Positions 20,201 to 30,299 of a stretch of DNA of 48,040 nucleotides are shown in pieces (position 1 is the stretch's first letter; each line of letters opens with the position of its first letter). The position numbers and the translations under genes are program-made. Below the pieces are notes generated by a model. That model was not told the origin of the DNA, did no database searches, and saw only the letters and a program-made list of their open reading frames with translations. Source of the DNA: Spirogloea muscicola (taxonomy: Eukaryota; Streptophyta; Zygnematophyceae; Spirogloeales; Spirogloeaceae); contig WELB01000123.1 in assembly GCA_009602725.1 (NCBI GenBank), forward strand, positions 115,748 to 163,787, in the 5' to 3' direction.

Positions 20201-23200
20201 TTTCTGTTATCAGGAGCACTGGGCAAGGACATGTAAGACCTACATCCTATCTCGTACTTTATAAGCAGACAATATACTAAGGATGCCCATCATATCCCAA
20301 ATCATCTCACCCCAGGCATCAGCAGGCTTGTGTGTGGGCAAGCTCTTCCACCTCTAGCCTTACCAGCATCATGGTTTTGATGGGCTCACTATTGCCCGTG
20401 AGAGCATCGTCAGCCATCTTCCGCAGACCTTTGAGGCAGTTCACCTGAACCACTCATGGAATGCGGACTGAGCTAGTCAAATGTCTACTCTGGTTAGGCA
20501 AACAAAGTAGATGCTACACTGATGCATCTCAGCAACTATTGCTTAGCTAAGCTCCCGTTTTCTGCCATCAGAATTTGTGGCATATTTTAACTCTTATGTA
20601 GCTTATAGCTCATAAAGGGCTTACGGCTTACAGCATCAGAATACTAGCCAAATGCAATAGCTTCGAGACGAATGTAGTATAGGTCCAAGTCAACCATGAC
20701 AGTGATAGTTCTTGATAGTCCTGAGTCCCTTCCACAGTGTTACATAGCAGCAATTCAAAGCAGCGCACATCTCCAAGTGCACCCACCTCAGCTGCGGTCC
20801 AGACATCTGATGACGCCTCTGAGGACTGGTACGCCTCAGCTTGAACAAGTGGCGACCCTGCTGCTGCTGGATGTGTCCATGCCCAGTCCTTCACCACATT
20901 CATTCCTGCCACACGTCCAATGGGAAGCTTCCGGCTCAGCTTAATCAGCTCACTCTCAAACAGCAAGAGCATAAGCAGCCTAGCCATGAGCAATATGCAT
21001 CCATGCAAGCTCCTTCCCATCAGCGTCGAAAACCTCCGGCCAGCACCAGGTGGCTGTTCTCACGTCTGCGGAACCAGAGCGCAAGGTCGTCTTCAGAGAT
21101 CGCCACAACCGCCAGGCTGCACAGACAAGAGTCTCGCAGGAGCTGGTCTGCCTCTGGGAAGCCTGCAGCCTTCAAGCTGGAGACGGTGTAGAGGCCATCG
21201 ACCATCATCTTCTTCTCCTCCACCCACCTTGTCAGCTTCAGAATCTGCACTTGTCAAATTGAAGATAGCTCACAACACGGCCTGGAATACGCTCTAATTA
21301 GTAAATTCACTTGATAGTTGAACCACTGATTCCAGGTATACCTGAGAGCAGACGCAATTTAGAATTTGCTACATTCATTGTGCAAGCAGTGAAGCTCGTC
21401 ATTAGCCGCGAAGACAAGGGCACTTCCCTACATAAAATGGGACAAGAACCGCTTGTGCTACAGAGCAGCAATTTTGCATCCGCGATTTACTGTCTCATTT
21501 GCCAGCATGCTAATCACAAGAACAAGACTACATCAGGACTACGTTTTCAACGAACTATCACAGGAGATGACAGCTGTCCTGGCTCTAATAACGCCAAGTT
21601 TCTCATATCTTAGCTTTCTGACAACCTTTGCTACTGCAGACACGAGACACAGCAGAATCCAGCTGAAGATATCGTCAATATTATCATGAGAATCAAGTAA
21701 GGTCTGTTCTTTTACCAGAGCATCTGTTGGGCAACATCCGTCTTTGACGATGCTCAACCCTTGGACATGTGCAACTCCTTCACAGGGGATGAGGTCAATG
21801 ATGGAAGGCTTCTCCACCACCAATGAGGTGGGAACTTGGTATGTGAGGTGGTCGCAGATGCTGGTCTGCATGGCTTGCATCTGGCGATCGGCAGCCCTTT
21901 CTTGAGCCTTCACTGCCGTCTCTAGGTGCGCTCTGAGGGCCTGTTGCAGGTGGCGAAAACAAAGCGATGCTTGTCACAATCATTGACAGCAGCAGCGGAC
22001 AGATAGTGAAAGTACCATGCTCGCAAGACACATCTACATGACAACTGTTGGAAATAGCTAGTCGCACTCATGACATGAAACTGGCACTTTAGGCCTGCAA
22101 ACAACATTGACTGGCATAGACTAGTTGGCTGCCTGTGTACCTGTATCAGGAAGGTGCAAGAAGCCCTCCGCGAGTTGGGGAGGAGCCACGGTGACTGATA
22201 GTGGTGGCATACTACAATGCCCCACAGCTTTGGCATTCCTCTTGAGGGGATCTCAATGGGCATGAGAAGGAGAGACTTGACCCCTAGCTTCTCAAGGACC
22301 TCGGTTTGCTTGTCATGAACTCCTGCAGATTGACACAAACAAGAAGGACCATGAGCAACCTGCAGTTATTGACATGGGACCCAAATAGTGTCACAAACAG
22401 GACACGAGCTTACCTGCAAGAGGAGAGTTGACCAAAGAAAGAGACTGCAACGAAGTTGCCTCCCCAGCTAGTGGGACCTGAGCAGCTCCAACACCGTAGA
22501 TGAGCCGCATTGGTACTGCTTTGCTGAGTCCATTCACCCAGTCCTGGATGACACAAGAGGATGTGACCAGAGACTAATCAGAAAACATGTCGAGTAAGTC
22601 AAAGCTTACACCCGATCAACATGGCAGCTGTGAATTGCATTCTGCTCACTGTTTCCATATTATGGCCCCAGTCACAGAAGATCTCGGGGACGTGTGTTTA
22701 GACAGGATGCATGCAGACAAGATGATAGAGAGAAAGATAGCCTGGAAGATGCTACAACCTGGGGCAAGGCCACCATTGGAAAATGCAAGCCTTTGTAGGG
22801 TGGGAGTGACTGTAGGCAACTCTCTGCAATGACCTGGAGAAGCCACTTCTGTCAAGTCAGCACAGAAGCAGAAACTGCCCACGTCTGGGCTGTGGTGTAG
22901 TCAGCTCCTCTGACCTTCCCTCAATCACACAGTACAGCCTGTAGGCGCACTACTTCAGGTGCTGGACATTTACGCTTGAAGCGCTTGCACGTTCGTCATT
23001 TGCAAGGTATTAAAAACATTCTGTATTGCAGGTGGCTCTGTATGTGGCAATGGAGAGGGAGGCCCAGTTTCAAGACCTCAGCAGTGTCCCCGTTCTCAGC
23101 AACCTGCCCAATGACAACCCTGTCATACCCTGCCATGTTACGGAGCTCCTGCAACCATGAGCATGCAGATAGACAGTGTTAGTAAGCACGCATCTGAGAG

Positions 23201-24543
23201 AGTCAAGTCAATCTGGAGTATGTAAGAATCTGATCAGCAAGGTCTCTGTTTGGCACTGTGAGCTCCAGTAGCTGAGATTGTGGTCTTGGCCATATGTACC
23301 TGGGCTGCAACTGCACAAAGACTAACTACATCTCGTGCCGGTACGGCTTGGAGGTGGTCGATGGCAACCCTCGCTAGTTGATGGAAAGGCAATTGAGGGA
23401 CGAAGGTGCGCTCGCTGTGCTCCTTTGAAGATTTCTTAGTTGCTGTCAGGTAGACAAACCAAATGCTCCATGAAAATTATGAAGGGGGAGTGGTCAGGAT
23501 ACATTGGAGATGGAGGGACGTCTTTCAGAGATGTCTTCTGCTCTGGTCCTAGTTTGGAAGTAGTCAGGGCAGACCTGCTTCAGTGTCTTCCTCAAAGCTC
23601 AGGTACACATATCCGCCTGATCGGTTGACAGTGACAAGGATACAGCACTCTGCAATAAAGGCGCAGCTGTTGGCTCTCACACCGGCTGGGTTTCACGAGG
23701 AAGGGGGAGACAGGTGAGGCGAACTTGCATGCTGAATGCCAACGTTGCCATTCTATGAGTACAACTGAAGTCACGGGGAGGCTACATATCCAGGTGTGGG
23801 CACAGGCGCAGCAGGAAGCACACAGGTAGAGGATCATCTCCTGTGATGTACCTCCTTCTGCAACAATGCGGCATGAGCTAGAACGGTAGTCTGCCCATGC
23901 AGATGCTAGCTGCATCTTGGCATACGCCTGCAATTAGGTCAAAAGTAGGTACTCAATAAGCTTCACAGCACTGAGGGGCCAATCACACCCTGTGCTACTT
24001 GGAGAAATTGCTCCCTGTAGTCTATGCCCTCCTGCTCTGCAGCAATGAAGGTCACCTTATACAACAATGTCTTCAATCGTTAACAGGCTTATGCAATATC
24101 TTTAGTCAAGCTGGCACACCTCTTCACTGAAGAGGTCCAACAGTGGCATGCCCACCAGGCTGGCAGAGTCAACTTTGCCAGCAACCTTGACCACATCGAG
24201 AAAATTCCTACTGTGTGCTAGGATCTGATGAGCAACATCGTGTGACAGCAGCAAGCCGTCAACCTCGTCGTCAACATCAGAGTTGCATATAGATTAGTAA
24301 ACCATAGCACATTTTGTGATTGCTTCCAGTCAGGCCAGTGCACAGTGCATACGTAATTTTCAAACACTCTGATCTTTCTGAGACAGATGCTGAAGTGCTC
24401 ACACAATGAGGATCAACCTGACACGGGGTAGCAAGTCAGGCCAGAAAGTCATTTACCTGGTAGTGCTTGCTGTCAACGACGAGTAGGCACCCATGGCCCT
24501 GGATGGTAGCCAGCGCTGGTGGCATGGTCTTATCTGCAACCAT
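14209..24543 (-). CDS. Phytochrome-type hybrid histidine kinase with receiver domain; GAF lacks bilin Cys
   Basis: Multi-exon sensor kinase. N-PAS: IQGHGCLLVVDSKHYQ (24457-24543), ILAHSRNFLDVV (24120-24224), VNRSGGYVYLSFEE (about 23570-23660). GAF: 23300-23442, GYDRVVIGQVAENGD (23077-23148), YKGLHFPMVALPQ (22759-22833), 22414-22543, then GVHDKQTEVLEKLG and KLWGIVVCHH (22141-22322). PHY: EKPSIIDLIPCEGVA (21716-21940), LKAAGFPEADQLL (about 21025-21244). PAS1: 19927-20094 and 19401-19685. PAS2: 19065-19251, continuing into 18295-18770, which ends with HisKA CHEIRNPLNGI. DISKIEEGKTELEL: 17933-18044. HATPase: NAIKFT, DSGEGI, GGTGLGLSI at the start of the 757-codon exon 15495-17765. REC: VIDDEP (15187-15245), ALLLDER (14876-14974), PIIGISAN (14590-14707), GKPI (14209-14397). 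Kinase and receiver residues look functional. The plant PxSDIP motif reads PMVALP and G-C-H reads G-V-H. The start ATG at 24541-24543 gives a short N-terminus, so an upstream exon is possible. The domain order matches prasinophyte and charophyte phytochromes. Confidence 0.88.
16295..16580 (-). other. Rad52/DdrA-like stretch inside the phytochrome tail
   Basis: Within the otherwise Ala/Pro/Ser-rich linker between the HATPase and REC domains, about 95 residues look folded. LDQVVQRLALAFGDSWSFRV is followed by VLAEITVGAAARQQWGTA, a Gly-rich turn and SGAALLPAATARALANAARL. This order (V-x-x-R-L, then a-x-W-S-F-x-V, then a beta strand with ITV and R-x-x-x-G, then A-x-x-x-A-L-x-x-A-A) is the pattern I know from Rad52/DdrA-type single-strand annealing proteins. 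It is a by-eye match only; alanine-rich bias could mimic the helix. Confidence 0.4.
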
Positions 24544-24756
24544 CTTGGCTGCCTCCAATGCACCAGGCCTTGGGCCAGGTGCCAGTCACCTTTGACTACA
24601 AGGGCCATCTGCCTGGCTCGGTGACAGCCATGCAGGCTTTTTCTTCAGGCTGCAAGACAGGCGAAGCAGCACAAGCTTGTTCAGTCCCATGTCTAACATC
24701 TGCTCGCCTGCAGCTCCCCAAAGTGCCTTTGCCACGCCATGTCAAGTAGTTCCATT
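24544..24756. other. Phytochrome 5' flank, no second gene
   Basis: Upstream of the chosen start, the minus strand remains open for 15 codons back to a TGA and then shows no family-like exon. A short plus-strand frame (24519-24749) is largely antisense to the first exon and is not credited. This stretch probably holds the 5' UTR or promoter, or a missed first exon. Confidence 0.4.
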
Positions 24757-24788
24757 AACCCTAACCCTAATTCTAAACCCTGAACCTT
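24757..24788. repeat. Interstitial telomere-like repeat
   Basis: The plus strand reads AACCCTAACCCTAATTCTAA followed by ACCCTGAACC, that is two perfect CCCTAA units and two or three degenerate ones. This is close to telomeric DNA (CCCTAA or CCCTAAA types) but short and internal. It coincides with the end of the phytochrome region and a change in composition to the GC-rich segment beyond 25100. Confidence 0.7.
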
Positions 24789-24799
24789 AGTGCTTGGTT

Positions 24800-25740
24800 T
24801 TTGAGTGCAGCGCTTAGATTTGCGACCATCAGGTTATACACCCAATGCTCTATAATTGGGTGCAGAGTTGGAGATTCTTAGGTCGCCAGCGCCAGCCCTG
24901 CTCCACTGTGCCAATTGAGCAGGCCGGCTTGCTTTTGCCAATGGCCTCTCAGCGTGCCCGTATTACATGCGCTGATGGGGCACCGTTCTATCTGGTGGGA
25001 CTCGCAGTCCTATTTGTCAGGCCGGGAGCCAAAGCACAAAACCCTGCCGATAACGAGAGCCTGCTAAACGGTCAGAGCTTGGCAATGAATCTTGGTGACG
25101 GGAGAACGTAAGCCCTGCCTTATGGCAACGGCGCCACCATTGCCTCCGCACTGAGAAGAGGACGCACCATGCGCAGGCTGGGCCTTGGAGCCCTGGAGGG
25201 GAGGCCGAACGGGGGCCTAATGGTGGGTCCCATCAAGGAGCCGCAGTAACACATGAAGCGCCGTGGCCATCTGGAGGGAACATCGTCACCGCTCACTGCC
25301 AGGAGGCGCGGCGGCCGGCCACGCCGAGCCTCCGGGCCGGGGTCAGGGCCGCCCGCAGGCACCGCAAGCGCCCGGGAGAGCTGTCCTCGCGGCCCTCAGG
25401 CGTCCGAGCCTCGGGAGCTAGCTCCGAGCAGGCGGCAGTGCCCACCCCGGCGTCGCCGCGGCGGCCGCCGCCAGGCGACTCCCGGGCGGCTTGCTGCGCC
25501 CAAGAGGCCAGCGACGGCGGCGGCAGCGGCACAGCGACAGCCGGCAGCACGGCGGNGGCGGCAATGGCGGCGGGGGTGAGGGGCGTGACAGGAGAACTCC
25601 TGGTGCACAGTAGTCCAGAGAGACAACGGAGACAAAAGGGCCGTCGCTGCGCTTCAGAAGACAGCCATGCGGTAACAGGATCCATTGCTCTGCGGCGAGA
25701 TCACTTTGCCCGGGAAGGAGGAGGGGGAGTCTAGATCGGG
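24800..25740. other. GC-rich stretch with one ambiguous base; no gene recognised
   Basis: The first 300 bases contain a plus-strand frame (24845-25111) without recognisable motifs. From about 25250 to 25620 the DNA is very GC- and CpG-rich with GGC/GCC triplets, and there is a single N at 25556 inside GGCGGNGGCGG. Open frames on both strands are compositional. It may be a CpG-rich promoter or first exon of a gene cut off at the N, as seen at 37090, but I cannot name one. Confidence 0.4.
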
Positions 25741-25899
25741 CACGTGGCGGCCGCTTGAACCCCCCGCCGGTCGCGCACGTGCGCCGGCCCGATCCCGCCC
25801 GGGGTGCTCCGATCGAAGAAAGTGCGATTTACACACGCCCGGGATACCCCGCCTCCCCCGCCGCAGAACGAGGCGGGCAATGGCGGCGAGCTCGGGGTC

Positions 25900-26345
25900 C
25901 AGGAGAAAGGGCGCGCCCACTGAGGATTGGGGCTGGAAAAGCCAGCCCAAAAAAGAGTGAACAAGGAACAAGGGGGCCAGGGGAAGCGCTAAGGAAAATA
26001 AGCACGAAAAGCAGCTACGAAGCACTCAGTAACCCTGCTGAGCGGCCTCAGGTCGGAGAAGCTGGGCTCCTGGAAGCGGGTCCCCTGGCTAGAGCTAGAG
26101 GCAGCAGCGAGGCCTCTCTGCCGGCACGCAGGTGCAGCGCGCGGGCTATAGACCTCTGCAGCGAGACGGCCAAGCGCATACAGTACACTTGCGCCAGCGA
26201 CTCGGCTGCAGGAAAGTCCACCGGCTCCCCATGGAAGCGGCGGACGATGGCGTGGCGGGCGAGCTGGTTGAGCAGCTCGAGCCACCGAGCGCCCAACGCC
26301 CCATGCGTGTCGATAGCCAGCGGGTTCCCAACCCAGAAGGACGCC
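25900..26345 (-). pseudogene. Family A C-terminal fragment with 3' tail (antisense)
   Basis: From 26345 downward the minus strand encodes PLAIDTHGALGARWLELLNQ, then RRFHGEPVDFPAAESLAQVY and MRLAVSLQRSIARALHLRAG, followed by a frame change. The usual end is at about 26040 and a tail has the stem-loop GGGGCTGGAAAAGCCAGCCC near 25930. It is very close to the ORF at 27981-29048 (the residues RRFHGEPVDFPAA are shared). Confidence 0.65.
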
Positions 26346-26449
26346 GGTGAACGCATCCTACCCTTGCTTCCAGCTGCTAGTCACTACCACTTGCGACTGC
26401 TGGCTTGGGGTTATTGAGCTCTCTCCGCTGTAGTCTCTTGCATAGCTGT

Positions 26450-26910
26450 GTCGCTTTGGCGCCTTTTGGTCATTCGAACCTTGTCAACTTTTTGTGGGCT
26501 GGCCATGAACACCCCCCGGCCCCTCTGGAAGAATTCAGTTCGCCCTTGCCATCGACTTCCACGGGGCGTTCGCCGCTCGGTGGCTCGAGCTCCTGCATCG
26601 ACAAGCGCGCACCGCTGTGTCCCGACGTCACCAAGCGGAGCAGGCCGACGCGGCAGGCTTTCTCGCCTGTGTCGCATGCGCCTGTCAGATCGCTGCAGCG
26701 GTCAATGGCACATGCGTTGCATCTGCGTGCCAGTCGCGTTTCGGCTGCTGCCTCTGGCTATAGACAGGGACCCGCTACCCGAGACTACTTTCTCTGACCT
26801 GAGGGCTGCTAAAAGCGGAGGCCAAAAACGCCAAGCCTTTGCCTTTGTGAAAGGCAAGCACATCTACTGACGAACATCACCCACTGCACATTGACCCGCT
26901 CAATATAAAC
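26450..26910 (+). pseudogene. Degenerate family A fragment, then family B tail
   Basis: At about 26530-26770 the plus strand reads FALAIDFHGAFAARWLELLH, QARTAVSRRHQAEQADAAGF, then a degraded version of the MRL...SLQR block. After that, 26845-26905 matches the inverted family B tail (AAAGGCAAGCACATCTACTG, then TTGACCCGCTCAAT). A family A tail precedes it at about 26460-26520. Confidence 0.5.
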
Positions 26911-27120
26911 GAACTACTACACGAAGGTCGCTAATCGATGCCTGAATACCAGATGGCAGCTTCGGTGCAAAGCATGAGTCTGAGCACGCATGAACACTAA
27001 ATGCTCAACAGAGGATGTTAAGCACAGTTGCAATTGAGTCGCAGTGTGCTCTAGGTTTTTCTGGCCCCTTCGAACTTTGTTAAGTCTTTCTCTGGGCTGG
27101 CCAATCACAGCCATCGCCCT

Positions 27121-27330
27121 CTACTGTACATCAAATCGCTCCACTATCAGGACAACTTTGCCTATGTGAGCACTGGAGTCAAGTTGCTCATGTGCTTTTG
27201 CAGCCTCTGCAAGAGGAAGGATGCAGTCAATGACTGCCTTAATCTGTCCACTCTCAATCAAAGGCCACACATTACTGCGCACCTCCGACACTGTCCGCGC
27301 CTTCTGGTCAAGTGGCCGTGCTCGGAGCCC
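27121..27330 (-). pseudogene. Quinone oxidoreductase (PIG3/zeta-crystallin type), last exon only
   Basis: The minus strand encodes about 70 residues: LRARPLDQKARTVSEV, then VWPLIESGQIKAVIDCILPL, AEAAKAHEQLDSSAHIGKVV and LIVERF before a TAG stop at 27121-27123. This is the C-terminus of medium-chain NADPH:quinone oxidoreductases, where the segment ending H-I-G-K-x-V-L forms the last strand of the catalytic fold. The exon starts after an acceptor (GCTGCAG) at about 27331. The upstream 600 bases hold GC-rich unassigned DNA and then a plus-strand retroelement, so the cofactor-binding domain is missing. It is an orphan exon, probably a broken gene, unless a very long intron spans the retroelement. 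Confidence 0.72.
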
Positions 27331-27513
27331 TGCAGCTGGATTACAAGACTGCCCACAACAAGTATGTGTTAGCGTGCTTTACCACCCAGGGAATCATTGA
27401 AGTAATACACTGTCAGGAAACTGCAATGAGCTTAGCTACGCCAATATTCAGCAACCTCACAAAGCAGCAGGCATAAGGCAATTAATGCCTAGCACTATCC
27501 TTTCTGCAAACCA

Positions 27514-27960
27514 CGGATGAGAGGAGACAGAAGCTTGCTAACAGAGAGACTCTGGACGAGTTTCTCTCTCAGGAAGCTCGCGCTCCGCGGCAGTTGCAAC
27601 TCTGGGGTCTCCGCTCAGCCCGTGGCTGGGCCCGCCTGGCCGGCCTCCTCGGCAAAGCGCTCGCTTGCTGCGTGGCCGCCGGCATGCTGGGCCGGCGGCC
27701 GAGAGCCCGGCGCCGCAAGCCCGGCGATGTCGGGAATGGCCGTTCAGTGCTATCTCCGTCGAGCTTGCAGCATCGGGGGCGCCGGCGGCCGTCGCGTGCA
27801 GTCGCCGCGGCGCGCGAGCGAGCGGGAGGCTGTCTGCCGAACCGCAGGCCCTCGGCTGCAGCTTCGTGCCGACTCAGCAACACGCCGACCGACTTAGCGC
27901 AGACAAGAAAACAAAAAACAAAGAAAAGCGGCTGCTGATGTTAAAGAATTGGCTGTAAAC
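27514..27960. other. GC-rich stretch; no gene recognised
   Basis: Several overlapping frames on both strands are rich in Ala, Arg and Gly and look compositional. The segment ends with TTGGCTGTAAACTGCCAGCC, a weak version of the family A stem-loop, just before the large family A ORF. Confidence 0.4.
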
Positions 27961-27980
27961 TGCCAGCCAGAGGCATACAG

Positions 27981-29048
27981 GTGTTCATGACGGAGCCAAA
28001 GGCTAGGCTGACAGGGCGCCCTCAATACCCCCGTGTCAGCAGTAGGAAGTCAGATGAGCACCCGGACCTGGCAGGCCAGGCGGTCTCCTTCGCGCACCTC
28101 GCGCACACCGCTGACCTGCGCGTCCAAGCGCGCTTCGCGGCTGTGGTCGACAAGGTCGCCTACGCCACCGCCGTGCTGCAGCTCCCTGAGGCCGACTTGC
28201 GCGGGCGCGCGAGACTTCAATCGGCCTCCTCCCCGGGGGCAGCGGCGTGGCTTCAGGCCCTCCCCATTAATGACGCCCTCGCTCTCCCCGATGAGGTATT
28301 TCGCACTGCCGTCCACCGGCTCCTGGGGCTACCGCCTCCATGTCTCCAGGGCGTGCGTCAGTGTGTATGCGGCGAGCGAGGGGCCGAGTCTGGGGAGCTG
28401 GCCGCTCATGTTCTGCGCTGCACCCACGGCGGCGAGCGGACAGCGGCCCACGACCGCCTCCGCGATGCCATGCATGGCATCCTGTTGGAGGCTGGCTTCT
28501 CCGTGGCAGCGGAGCACTCCGGCATCATGCCGATCCAGGAAAGGGCCGACGATCTCCACGCCCGGCGTGTAGACCTGGTGGCCACCCCACAGGCCGGCGG
28601 GCCACGTCTTCTCCTGGACGTGGTGACCACTGATGCCTACGACCGCTCACACCCAGCCCAATGTGCCACCACGGCTGGGTATGCAGTCGCCTGCGCTGCT
28701 CGGGCTAAAGAGCTGAAGTATGCAGACCATCCGCGGGAAGACGAGTTCTACCCGTTGGCCATTGATACCCATGGGGCGCTGGGCGCTCGGTGGCTCGAGC
28801 TGCTCAACCAGCTCGCCCGCCACACCATCGCCCGTCGCTTCCATGGGGAGCCGGTAGACTTTCCTGCAGCCGGGTCGCTGGCGCAAGTGTATCGAATGCG
28901 CCTGGCCGTCTCGCTGCAGAGGTCTATGGCCCGGGCGTTGCACCTTCGTGCCGGCAGAGCCCTCGCTGCTGCCTCTGGCTCTGGCCAGGGGACCCACTTC
29001 AACGAGCCTAGCATCTCCGACCTGCGGCTGCTTAGCAGAGGTTACTGA
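27981..29048 (+). CDS. Family A non-LTR retrotransposon: zinc knuckle and endonuclease domain (355 codons)
   Basis: This is the better preserved of two long family A frames. After a linker that follows the reverse transcriptase in such elements (FAHLAHTADLRVQARF, RLQSASSPGAAAWLQALPI, FRTAVHRLLGLPPP), it has a zinc knuckle (C-V-C-G...H-V-L-R-C). Then come HDRLRDAMHGILLEAGF, the PD-(D/E)XK-like core RRVDLVATPQAGGPRLLLDV, AKELKYADHP, and the C-terminal block THGALGARWLELLNQLAR ending LRLLSRGY. Such restriction-like endonucleases nick target DNA to prime reverse transcription in R2, NeSL and Dualen-type elements. No reverse transcriptase lies upstream, so the copy is 5'-truncated and the Met start is only the first in frame. 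Confidence 0.72.
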   Translation: MFMTEPKARLTGRPQYPRVSSRKSDEHPDLAGQAVSFAHLAHTADLRVQARFAAVVDKVAYATAVLQLPEADLRGRARLQSASSPGAAAWLQALPINDALALPDEVFRTAVHRLLGLPPPCLQGVRQCVCGERGAESGELAAHVLRCTHGGERTAAHDRLRDAMHGILLEAGFSVAAEHSGIMPIQERADDLHARRVDLVATPQAGGPRLLLDVVTTDAYDRSHPAQCATTAGYAVACAARAKELKYADHPREDEFYPLAIDTHGALGARWLELLNQLARHTIARRFHGEPVDFPAAGSLAQVYRMRLAVSLQRSMARALHLRAGRALAAASGSGQGTHFNEPSISDLRLLSRGY

Positions 29049-29175
29049 GTTATTCGTAGCTGCTTTGTTTCTGTTTCTTGGCGCACTTCCCCTGGCCCCC
29101 TTCTTATACTCTGTTCGTTCTTTTTCGGGCTGGCTTTTCCAGCCCCTACTCTCAATGAGCGAGCACTTTCTTCTT
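29049..29175 (+). repeat. Family A 3' UTR with conserved stem-loop
   Basis: Immediately after the stop, the tail contains CCCTGGCCCCCTTC, then GGGCTGGCTTTTCCAGCCCC (perfect 7-bp stem, 5-base loop, about 29129-29148) and ends GAGCGAGCACTTTCTTC. The same layout follows nearly every family A copy in the window. Confidence 0.75.
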
Positions 29176-29199
29176 GATGAGCTGAGGGGAGGAAGAGCA

Positions 29200-30163
29200 A
29201 CCGCTGCCCGAACCAGAGGCTGCTGCAAGGGCGCGACCAGCCCGGCGATGCAAAGCAATCGCCTGGGACCCCTGTAGGCACATGGACAAACGCATTCGGT
29301 AGCAGGACACAAGACCCAAAGGCATCGAGCCACCGGGAAGGGCTGCACCCTGTTCCCGGCGCCGCTGGTCAGCTTGAGAGGCCAGCAGCAGAAGTAACGA
29401 GGACCACCGACCCCCGTAACACCCATGGATGTCCATGGCCAGGGGGTAAAAGGTATCACCCGCCGGGTGGTCCTTGTACTTGTTCAACTTCTTCTGTTCG
29501 GCCACCTTCACGGCATAGCCGGTCTCAGAAGTAATGGGGCCCTTCGTCCGGAAGCTGTCGGTTAGGACGACGTCCATGAGGAGCCGCTTGCCACCTCCCG
29601 GGGGGACTCCAACCAGATCGACACGCCTCGTCCGAGGGACCCCGTTGCGGAGTTGGACGGGCATCACCCCGGTGCTCTCCAACCACTTCATATACCGCCT
29701 CCTTGACGATGCCATACATGGCGTCACGTAGGAGGTTGTGGGAGCCCGTGCGCTCACTGCCTCTGGCACAGCTGAGCATGTGGTCACCCATGAGCAATGC
29801 ATCATGCTCAATAAGCCCACATTCACTCTTGGTCACCCCTGCCAAGCACAGGGATGGTAAGACAAGGCGGCGGCACATAGCATCGCAAACCCAAGCATTC
29901 TCCATCTGCAAGCCCGCATGCAAAGGCAAAGCGCGGAGCCACTCAGACGCTCCCAGAGACGAAGCAGATAGGAGCCGAGCCTGGCCTCGAGCATCTCCTT
30001 GGAGGAGACTCTGGAGATGCTCCGGTGGTTGCTCATCTGCAACACGGGAAAACCGCGACTGAGCCTTAACAGCAGAAAGGAGAGAGGAGACTGCGCAGCA
30101 GTACGGACGGTAGAGTTCCTCCTCGCTTGCCCCGCCTGCCAAATTGGGCAAACCTTCCTCCAT
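29200..30163 (-). pseudogene. Divergent family A-like endonuclease ORF with frameshift
   Basis: From 30163 downward: SAVKAQSRFSRVADEQPPEH, RLLSASSLGASEWLRALPLH, CRRLVLPSLCLAGV, then a zinc knuckle lacking its first Cys (S-E-C-G...H-M-L-S-C) and HNLLRDAMYGIVKEA. At about 29650 the frame shifts. The other frame continues PRTRRVDLVGVPPGGGKRLL, MDVVLTDS, KLNKYKDHPAGDTFYPLAMD and a C-terminal block with CYRMRLSMCLQGSQAIALHR. The normal LTRGY ending is replaced. Identity to the other family A copies is much lower, so this is an older insertion or a third subfamily. Confidence 0.65.
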
Positions 30164-30299
30164 ATCTGGTCATCAGCTGTGCGGGCGTTGCTGCTGACAG
30201 CACTTTCTCGCCAGGGATTCCGCACCCGTTGGGCCAGACATGCACACCCTTTTTGCTAGTGAAAGGCCTCTTCTTCTGCAGAAAGATGGTGCTGACGAT

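Noticed and set aside
25250-25620. Overlapping GC-rich frames as a real first exon
   Set aside because: Frames are open on several phases because of GGC/GCC triplets, and no family motif was recognised. Kept only as a GC-rich region.
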